Part shown: positions 56,017 through 64,000 of the stretch, in pieces
Layout: the number at the start of each line of letters is the position of its first letter
Position numbering within the stretch: position 1 is the stretch's first letter
Assembly: GCA_949775045.1 (NCBI GenBank)
Contig: OX459104.1
Location: 5,129,306 to 5,193,305 of the forward strand
Length of the DNA stretch: 64,000 nt
From: Metridium senile
Lineage: Eukaryota; Cnidaria; Anthozoa; Actiniaria; Metridiidae
Reading direction: 5' to 3'
Notes under the pieces: generated by a model
What the model saw: the letters and a program-made list of their open reading frames with translations, nothing else
What the model was told of the DNA's origin: nothing
The model's database searches: none
Made by a program: the position numbers and the translations under genes

Positions 56017-56446
56017 ATGAAAACGTCTCAAACGCTGTAAAAGAATTTCTTTTATCGGCGATGAAAAGTGGCTCTTCAATCCAACGAAGAACCAGGTATT
56101 AATCAGCCTTCAATTTCTCGCCATGTGTTACTGAGCCTACTGAGAGTGCTCGTACGATTTCTGTATAGACTTGCAGACGGGCCAGCCAAGCGTACAGATT
56201 TGATTGGCTCTTGCCGTGGACAAGCCGCGGCGAGATCGACTGTTTTTAGTATCAGGGAATTTTCCCTTGGATGTTCGTGATGACCTTACAAACCTCATTG
56301 AAAAAACGTTGTCAATATAACATATTTGTTATTCGTGTTTTTAATTTAAATGCCCTAAGATTAGTGAAAATAGTTGTTTTAGTATACACTCAATATCAGA
56401 ATCGTTGTATGGTTTCAAATCATGAAAATCATGATCATCTGAAAAC

Positions 56447-56545
56447 GGTTGATCTGAGACCATTGTTTTAATCAGGCTTGAATGATACAAGTTTTTCAGA
56501 AGTAAACATTAATATTGAAGCGTGATTATAATAGTGTATTTGTTA
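56447..56545 (+). mobile_element. MITE family A, truncated interior copy
   Basis: GGTTGATCTGAGACC, ATTGTTTTAATCA, TTTCAGAAGTAAACATTAAT and GCGTGATTATAATAGTG match 15430-15580. The arm is lost where the LINE at 56545 begins. Confidence 0.75.
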
Positions 56546-56549
56546 GTAT

Positions 56550-56586
56550 GGTGTGTGTGGCTGCCGAAATAGTACAAACTTTCGGG
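56550..56586 (-). other. Stem-loop in the LINE 2 3' UTR
   Basis: GGCTGCCGA and TCGGCAGCC pair around a loop of about 19 bases, with a second inner CGAAA/TTTCG pairing. Its position matches the LINE 1 stem at 42073 but the sequence is unrelated. Confidence 0.6.
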
Positions 56587-56853
56587 TCGGCAGCCACTCA
56601 AGTAGTAAATTTACAATGATAATGATAGTGGGCAAGATGGTAGATCTATTTACAAGCTAATATTATTAGATATTTACAAAACTTACAAAACTAAATATAT
56701 AGTTATACGGTTATACATAATTTTATACACACACACACATACAACAAACATACATAATTTTATACACACACAAATGTAAATATTTACACACAAGTATTTA
56801 CATATCTAATTAGTATTGTTACAAGGAATTAGAATAGAGTTTTGAGTTCATAT

Positions 56854-59497
56854 TCAATTCTGAGTAGAGATCAAAAATGATTGCAACTGGGTCTTGAAAA
56901 GTTTGATGGATTTGATTATTTTAAGATCAGTTGGAATTTCTTCCCAGATTTTGATTATGGTAGATTTAAATGTAAATTTACCATAATTTGTACGCACTGG
57001 TGGAGGTACAAGGTTACAAGATGCTGCGTATCTTGTATTATAGTGATGTTGTACTTTTGCTAAAGTGATAAGGCCTAAAAATACTTGAGGCACCTCAGCC
57101 TGAATATTTATTATTTTATAGCAGAGAATGGATGCTTTTAGTTTAAAAATATTCTGGAACGTTAAGATATCTAGAATATTGTAAAGTGGTGCTGCATGTT
57201 CACGCTGATTGGCAAAGAAGATGCTTCTGATGCATTTGTTTTGATTTGTGCATATTTTTGTTAATTTAGTCTTATAAGTACTACCCCATGTTAGTATACC
57301 ATAAGATAGATATGGGTATATTAGTGAAAAATATAAATTCCTAAGAGTCCTAAGATTGACAAAATACCTCAGTTTTCTAAGTATTCCAATGTTTTTAGAT
57401 AGTTTGCTTTGAACAAACTGAATTTGTTTTGACCATGAAAGGTGTTGATCAATATAAATGCCTAAATATTTAATGTACTCTTTTTGTTCAAAATCTAATA
57501 ACTTAAAGTTATGTGGAATTTTTTTCCTGTTTGATTTAATAATCATGAAATTTGTTTTCTTAACATTTACTGTTAACTTATTTGTTGTGCAATACCTTAA
57601 TATGTTTTTAATTTCAGAATTCATAACATTCTCAACAACAGCTCAGGGTCTTCATGTGAATAGAATAAGTTAGTGTCATCGGCAAACATTCTTACTTTGA
57701 GAATGGGTGAAACATTAGGCAAATCATTAATATTTAGTAAGAAAAGTAATGGTCCCAGGGTGCTTCCTTGTGGTACGCCGTGGCTTATGTTTGTTAGGTC
57801 TGATTTGACATCATCAATTTTAACTAGTTGCATTCTATTAGAGAGATATAGCTCAAAAACCATGAATAAGAGTTTCCTCTAATGCCATATTTATGTAATT
57901 TACTTAGTAAAATCACTTGCAATTTTAATTAAATAATAGGGGATGTCTGGTGAGATTTTTTTGGTGTTAAGTGAATCAAGTCTTTGCTTGATTTCAGTTC
58001 TTGTGACTGGATGTAGGGTAAAACTGGATGATGGTACATTGTGTATGAAGCTGGTTGCATCATCTCCAGTGTCTTCAATTTTGCTTGCTAGGTCATAGCC
58101 AATTGAACTAAAAACTTCATTTAATTTATTTGCTATATCTCCCTTTTTAGTATACTCAGTATTGTTGTGGACTATCATTGATGGTGACACTTGAGCTTTA
58201 GTGTAATTACGCTTAATAATACTGCCAATTAGCCTCCAAGTGATTTTGAGATTTGATTTATTGATTTCAAACTGTGATGTTAGATAATCTTTTTTGGAGT
58301 TTTTAATAAGATTATTTAGAAGGTTTGAGTGCTTTTTGTATTTAGATTTTTTGACTTGGTTTAGAGGGTCTGAGATGTAAGCTTTAAATAATTTTTGTTT
58401 GTTTTTGATAGACTTAATAATACCATTGGTTAACCAGGGCTTTTGTCTTAATTTTAATTTTCTTTTGGATGGTTTCTTTAGAGGTACCCATTTATCAACA
58501 ATATGATTAATAGCATGTAAGATATTATTAGTTGATTTATTGATATCTTGATCCATTAGGCTGTCCCAGTTTACACTACTTAGGTCCTGGAGATATTTTT
58601 CTTTATCAAATTTACTGTAGTCTCTGTTACATTGGTCGGAGTTTTTAGATTTTGTTATATTTAGCGGAACAACACAAAAAACTGGGAGATGGTCGCTGAT
58701 GTCCAGAGGCCAGATTCCAGATACTGAATCAAAATTTTGAGAATTTGTATATATGTGGTCAATAAGGGTTGAAGAATGGTCAGTTATTCTTGTAGGTTTA
58801 GTGATTAAAGGATAAAAAGTATTAGAAAATAGCATATTGATATACTCTTCTGTAGGGACGTGGCTCTCATATCTAAGAAAATCTATATTGAAATCTCCCA
58901 AAATATAAACATCATGTTTTAGATTATTAAACTGTTTCAAAAGACTCTCTAATTCATTTTTGAACTCTTCTAAATTGGCATTTGGGTGTCTATAGATAGT
59001 CAGCCAATAATTATAGAGGGTAAATTGTTTCTTGGCAATTCAACCCAAGTGGACTCAACCTGTTCCATTACAAATCTTATGTCTTTTCTTTCGGTAGCAT
59101 GTAATTCATTTTTAACATATAGTGCTGATCCTCCAGCTGCCATTGTAGAATTGGTATGAAAAAATTCAAAATTTTCAACTGCAATATTAGTAATAGAATT
59201 GTCATTGAGTTTAGTTTCTGTTATCGCTATTATGTCTGGTTGACAGGAAAGTGTGTTTAAATTATTCTGCAACTCATCAATATGTTTGGACAAGCTTCTA
59301 ATGTTAATATGCAGAAGAAATAATGAGTTTGCTGATTGAAATTCAGATTGAGTAATATTATTAATTTCGTCTACTGAATGATATTTAGATAAAGGTAATT
59401 GCAGCATGCTATCAGAATCTGAGTTGTCAAATCTATCAGGGTTTGATATAAGGTTATAAAAGTCAAAGTTACTATTCAGTTCAAATTGTGGAGGCAT
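56854..59497 (-). pseudogene. LINE 2 ORF2: endonuclease and reverse transcriptase, deleted and frameshifted
   Basis: It starts MPPQFELNSNFDFYNL at 59497. The endonuclease has LHINIRSLSKH, AITETKLND, GGSALYVK, (frameshift near 59000), IYRHPN and [24 protein letters not shown] and ISDHLPVF. Near 57900 the sequence jumps from IPYYLIKIASDF to LLSKLHKYGIRG: the part with the first RT motifs and motif A is deleted. It resumes with GVPQGSTLGPLLFLLNINDL and MFADDTNLF (57863-57621), then the C-terminal domain in another frame to 56854. It cannot make active RT. Confidence 0.85.
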
Positions 59498-59517
59498 TGT
59501 TCATAAGTTCATAATTA

Positions 59518-59769
59518 TTAAATAAATAATAAATGGTTAAATTTATTGTGGTATGGACAGTCATTGCTTTTGAAGTCATCAAATTCATTAGGTGTTGTGA
59601 AGCTGACTGTTGGTGATGTGTCAGATTCTTTAAGATAAATCTTACCATTTGAGGACCATATGTACTTATAGTTGTTACTTTTCTTATATTGGTAAATCAT
59701 GCTAAATAACTTTAGCATGTCTACGACAGACTCATACAACACGAAAAAAGTCGTAGGATTTTGAAACAT
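59518..59769 (-). pseudogene. LINE 2 ORF1, C-terminal remnant
   Basis: It contains MIYQYKKSNNYKYIWSSNGK and IYLKESDTSP, equivalent to VNRIKKRRNWKFIWTQNGRI in LINE 1. The rest of ORF1 is missing; the element ends here in the inverted-repeat region's flank. Confidence 0.75.
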
Positions 59770-59934
59770 GTTTTAAAATGCTACCACAATCGTAGCCGAC
59801 ACGGCTTAAAAAGGTCTGATTGGCTAATCACATTTGACTTATGCGCATGCGTGTTCCAATATACCGCGTAAATTTGCGGGCTTCGCATGAGCATCGAGGT
59901 CATTCTCGTACCCAGGCTAACTCGGTCGTTCATC

Positions 59935-61135
59935 TCTCCCGTCATTACCTCTGGTAACAACGGATTTGAGACCCTCTCAGCCCGATGCTGATTGGCCAGT
60001 AAAATCGCGCATGCGCGAGTTTCGACGTACATTGACCCTAAGGTTCTCGTTTGTGATTGGTGGAATTTCTACGATGCTCGGAGCTTTTTGAAATGTGTTT
60101 TCTGCGCATAAAGTAAAGTACACAAAGCTGACTCATTTTGTAACGGGCTCAGGAAGAATTCAAAATGGCGGGTAAACGGAGTAGATATGAAAACATCCAA
60201 AAAACGTTAGGAAATTGTGTTCTAACTCCACCTTGAACTGCTATAACTTATTTTATGCATATTTAGGACTATGAGGAATGTATGAAGGTATGTTTTGGTT
60301 TTCGTGAAGCGCATTTTGAGACGATTACAGGCATTGTTTGTTATCGATAAATTCAGTACCAGAATTGAATTGCTGTATTAAAGCTTTCTTCTCGAATTCT
60401 GTACTTCTTTCCTGCTGTTGAGGCAAGTAAAACTTTACTGACGTTGAAATTTTAATGAAGTGTATCTGATCTGTTGTTTGAAGCAAGGAATCTCAACATA
60501 TGATTGAAACTAAGGTTTATAACTTATTGTAAATCATTCCCACATTTATATCATGAATATATGATTGTAAAACATTCATATAGCCTTATCAGTAATAAAA
60601 ATGATTTCAATGCATTCTGTAGTGGATATTATGAACTTTTACACTGTAATTTTAACTCTATTATAAAGCTATTGTATTTGCCTTGGCTTTTCAAAATAAT
60701 CTAATTATTATTAAATGTGAGGTGTTTATAATTTCACAGGCTATAATGTACATGATGAACAAGGGGTCAATTAGTATTTTTGTATTGGTGTGTTAGATTT
60801 TGAAATGAATAATTTAGCCAATTTACTGATATAAAATTACAATTCCAAATGCTATTATTGCAACCAGTGAACTGTCACTTCATATTTATAGTAGATACAT
60901 GTACAATGTAGTACTTATTTATATATTTTGTCATTGATATATTGATTTGTATTATTCTTGATATAAACAGAGTTAACTCTATTAACTCTGATATAAAACA
61001 TAACTATGCAGAAACACTATTTGTAGATATGCCAACATGTTGTGATAATAATAACAATGGCAATCAGATAACTACACTTACAATAGTTGAAGTGGTCTTA
61101 TTTAGTTGTATATCAAGTAAATTTTATTCTCGTTA
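59935..61135 (+). repeat. Large inverted repeat, left arm
   Basis: Positions x and 123935-x are complementary from 59935 (the partner of the window's last base) to about 61103 with very few mismatches; one is at about 60077 (CTCGG against CTTGG). Beyond 61103 small indels appear and the match fades by about 61135. The outer part is GC-richer with GCGCATGCGCG and CCAATCAG strings, like a promoter. The inner part is AT-rich. Confidence 0.95.
60165..60236 (+). CDS. Short ORF of 23 residues in the left arm
   Basis: It opens ATGGCGGGTAAACGG and reads MAGKRSRYENIQKTLGNCVL then TPP and stop. It follows a GC-rich promoter-like segment by about 100 bp. The same ORF is present in the right arm (63699-63770, minus). 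It may be a real small peptide or the first coding exon of a gene whose rest is elsewhere. Coding status uncertain. Confidence 0.3.
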   Translation: MAGKRSRYENIQKTLGNCVLTPP

Positions 61136-61139
61136 GATA

Positions 61140-62820
61140 TCAAAAATCAATTCTGCAATTCATTTGTCATCTCACTTTTCTCATATTGACCTGTTTTAGA
61201 TGATTTAAGTCTATTTTAGGGATATAAAAACTGTTCAAAATATCATTTCTGCATCATAAAAATCATATTTTATCGAAATATTCATGATAATTATTGCAAT
61301 GCAGACCAATTGTCAATAACTTAAATATTGTTTTCTATTTTTTTTTATTTATTTATTTGTCACAATAGAGTACAAACATTAAAAGCGTGAAAAATAAATA
61401 GTACTAAATAGTGATATTTTATGCTAATTCTATTGTTTTCAATTGTTTAATTAGCACTACTTAGTACTAATTATTACTACTTGTTTCATGGGTATAATGT
61501 TTGTACACTAAATGAATAAAATGAAACGAGAAGTTAATGATAAAATTTCTAAAACTAATTTTGTGACAGGTAGAAGCTACAGGACTTTCGTCCCTATTGA
61601 TAAACTTCCCCTATAAATTAAATATATATATATATTAATAAGTCTAAGTTTATGGTCTATAAAATAGGGTTCAATTGTCAAGTAAAGAGTTAATGAGGTT
61701 TGTACTGTGACAGTTGATTGTGATAGTAGTATAAAAGAAATTTGCAATCTTCTTTATGTTCCTCTCATATATAATACTGTGTTTGTGTGAATACCCGACT
61801 GTAACCTGTTGTCAGCTAGTAGTACCTAGTTATGTCCTTTTAATTAAAATTGTTATTTTTGCAAAACAATGATATAATCTAAATATTTATTGTTATTTCA
61901 AGCAATTGAACAATCTCATTATCTGCCATCTAATCAGTTTTGCCTATCCAAGTACCAGCATAGTTATGTATGTATGTATGCTATTTAATTATTATCATTT
62001 AGGGACTAGATGAAAATAACATCTGTAATTCTAGTTATCCTATTAAAATAAAGTGCTTTATTGTTATTGTTATTATGATTATAATTAAATGTCAAGTTTG
62101 TAATTCTCAGACTTAGACCTTGATCAGTAGGTAAAAAGAAGAGGGAAAACACCTGTGGTATTCTTATTGTTTTTTGAAATGCGCATTCCTTATTGGTTTG
62201 GTACTACTAAAATTATACAAACTATTACTTCACATTCTATTGTGGCTGCATGAAGCCAGTGCAATTAAGAACTCAAACATTCAGTTCAGATTAAAACCCA
62301 ACATTGTAACTGTACTTGTAAAAACAAGATGTCATGGAACATGATGTAATATTTTACCCTTATTGATATCATCACTAGAGTGCAATAATTTTATTCAACA
62401 CAGCAATTATATCAACAGTACTGCTAATTAGAAAGATGCTGTGGGTTTGTGATAATAGTTTAGTTAAATACACATGAAATGAGGAATGGAAATGAGACGT
62501 TGAATAGACTTTTACTGCGTTCCTTTCATCCTATTTTTTTATTTGAATACTGCAGAGCTCCATTTCATGTATATTCTGATGTGATATGCTTACCTAAAAA
62601 GATATTTTGACTGTGAAATATAAAGTTAAGTGCATATAGTATGTCTGTGAGATATTTGAATATTTTATGGAACTTCTGGCAGTATTTATTAGTATTTAGT
62701 AATTTGTATTTCATGAATATACTATTTGCACTCTATTGAGTATAGAACAAAAAGTATATAAACTTATATATAAAGATTTGTACCAAAAAAGGAAACTACT
62801 GGTATACACATTTACAATGA
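61140..62820. other. Inverted-repeat spacer, no gene seen
   Basis: About 1.7 kb of AT-rich DNA with one MITE (61376-61510) and short microsatellite-like stretches. No transposase or other coding sequence. Confidence 0.6.
61376..61510. mobile_element. MITE family B, copy 4
   Basis: It begins TAGAGTACAAACATTAAAAG and ends ATAATGTTTGTACACTA, with TTCAATTGTTTAATTAGCAC inside. It is the only copy outside the DNA transposon. Confidence 0.8.
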
Positions 62821-62829
62821 TATTACAAC

Positions 62830-64000
62830 TGAAATAAGACCACTTCAACTATTGTAAGTGTAGTTATCTGATTGCCATTGTTATTATTATCACAACATGT
62901 TGGCATATCTACAAATAGTGTTTCTGCATAGTTATGTTTTATATCAGAGTTAATAGAGTTAACTCTGTTTATATCAAGAATAATACAAATCAATATATCA
63001 ATGACAAAATATATAAATAAGTACTACATTGTACATGTATCTACTATAAATATGAAGTGACAGTTCACTGGTTGCAATAATAGCATTTGGAATTGTAATT
63101 TTATATCAGTAAATTGGCTAAATTATTCATTTCAAAATCTAACACACCAATACAAAAATACTAATTGACCCCTTGTTCATCATGTACATTATAGCCTGTG
63201 AAATTATAAACACCTCACATTTAATAATAATTAGATTATTTTGAAAAGCCAAGGCAAATACAATAGCTTTATAATAGAGTTAAAATTACAGTGTAAAAGT
63301 TCATAATATCCACTACAGAATGCATTGAAATCATTTTTATTACTGATAAGGCTATATGAATGTTTTACAATCATATATTCATGATATAAATGTGGGAATG
63401 ATTTACAATAAGTTATAAACCTTAGTTTCAATCATATGTTGAGATTCCTTGCTTCAAACAACAGATCAGATACACTTCATTAAAATTTCAACGTCAGTAA
63501 AGTTTTACTTGCCTCAACAGCAGGAAAGAAGTACAGAATTCGAGAAGAAAGCTTTAATACAGCAATTCAATTCTGGTACTGAATTTATCGATAACAAACA
63601 ATGCCTGTAATCGTCTCAAAATGCGCTTCACGAAAACCAAAACATACCTTCATACATTCCTCATAGTCCTAAATATGCATAAAATAAGTTATAGCAGTTC
63701 AAGGTGGAGTTAGAACACAATTTCCTAACGTTTTTTGGATGTTTTCATATCTACTCCGTTTACCCGCCATTTTGAATTCTTCCTGAGCCCGTTACAAAAT
63801 GAGTCAGCTTTGTGTACTTTACTTTATGCGCAGAAAACACATTTCAAAAAGCTCCAAGCATCGTAGAAATTCCACCAATCACAAACGAGAACCTTAGGGT
63901 CAATGTACGTCGAAACTCGCGCATGCGCGATTTTACTGGCCAATCAGCATCGGGCTGAGAGGGTCTCAAATCCGTTGTTACCAGAGGTAATGACGGGAGA
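62830..64000 (-). repeat. Large inverted repeat, right arm (continues past the window)
   Basis: Complement of 59935-61103. A 66-codon ORF read in both arms is identical at the protein level (60504-60704 and 63431-63231), which shows the close match. It has no family resemblance and may be fortuitous. Confidence 0.95.
63699..63770 (-). CDS. Short ORF of 23 residues in the right arm
   Basis: Mirror image of 60165-60236, same residues. Coding status uncertain. Confidence 0.3.
   Translation of the reverse strand: MAGKRSRYENIQKTLGNCVLTPP

Larger units (their letters stand above)
56545..59770 (-). mobile_element. Second LINE of the same kind, 5'-truncated and broken
   Basis: Order on the minus strand: end of ORF1 (59769-59518), ORF2 in four pieces (59497-56854) and a 3' UTR with a stem-loop (56586-56550). 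It is clearly related to LINE 1 in all motifs but is a different subfamily with a different 3' tail. Confidence 0.85.

Noticed and set aside
60504..60704. 66-codon ORF identical in both arms of the large inverted repeat
   Set aside because: The identity follows from the DNA repeat; the composition is that of AT-rich non-coding DNA and no domain is visible.

Overview
The window is AT-rich nuclear DNA from an animal. The coding pieces are short and split by GT-AG introns. The rest is nested DNA transposons, LINEs, MITEs, microsatellites and large duplications. The element types (a THAP/DDE transposon with a YqaJ partner, LINEs of the CR1/L2 type with an esterase/FP25-like ORF1, an L1-like LINE relic, a Crypton-like relic) point to an invertebrate metazoan, possibly an early-branching one such as a cnidarian or sponge. 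The species cannot be fixed from the sequence alone. I saw no rRNA, tRNA or CRISPR array, and nothing bacterial.

Layout. 1-10 kb: a diverged block present twice (about 0.3-3.2 kb and 7.4-10.1 kb). It carries L1-like reverse-transcriptase relics and, at 9.3 kb, a TRAF-like RING exon fragment. 4.1-5.2 kb is a 1.03-kb TIR element. 10.3-13.3 kb: a tandem promoter-like repeat split by a 2.4-kb TIR element that holds a 98-bp satellite and two MITEs. 13.9-51 kb: three tandem units of about 7-9 kb (starting near 15.7, 22.9 and 31.8 kb, with a fourth partial unit at 5.4-7.3 kb). Each unit carries short exon-like segments that would encode very small peptides.

The feature linking these units is a recurrent 16-mer, TGACGGGATAGGGGAA. 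I count 17 copies between 1.7 and 36.1 kb, on both strands and in unrelated local contexts. It often runs into an NF-kB-like half or full site (for example GGGGAATCCCC), is often followed by a TATA box, and in several places by a short exon. One downstream exon (35.6 kb) encodes an intact 31-residue, cysteine-rich, basic peptide. Its paralogues at 18.3, 26.1 and 26.8 kb are broken.

36.33-48.36 kb is a complete ISL2EU-type DNA transposon inserted in the third unit. It has a plus-strand THAP-coiled coil-DDE transposase gene and a convergent minus-strand gene with SWIM, YqaJ nuclease and PHD domains. A 4.7-kb LINE sits inside the transposase coding sequence, flanked by a 6-bp target duplication that keeps the reading frame. 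51-56.5 kb holds a Crypton-like relic, a hAT-like end, MITEs, tandem repeats, a second set of kB-like sites and an 89-residue hydrophobic ORF. 56.5-59.8 kb is a second, broken LINE of the same type on the minus strand. 59.94-64.0 kb is a large inverted repeat with arms of about 1.17 kb that continues past the window end.
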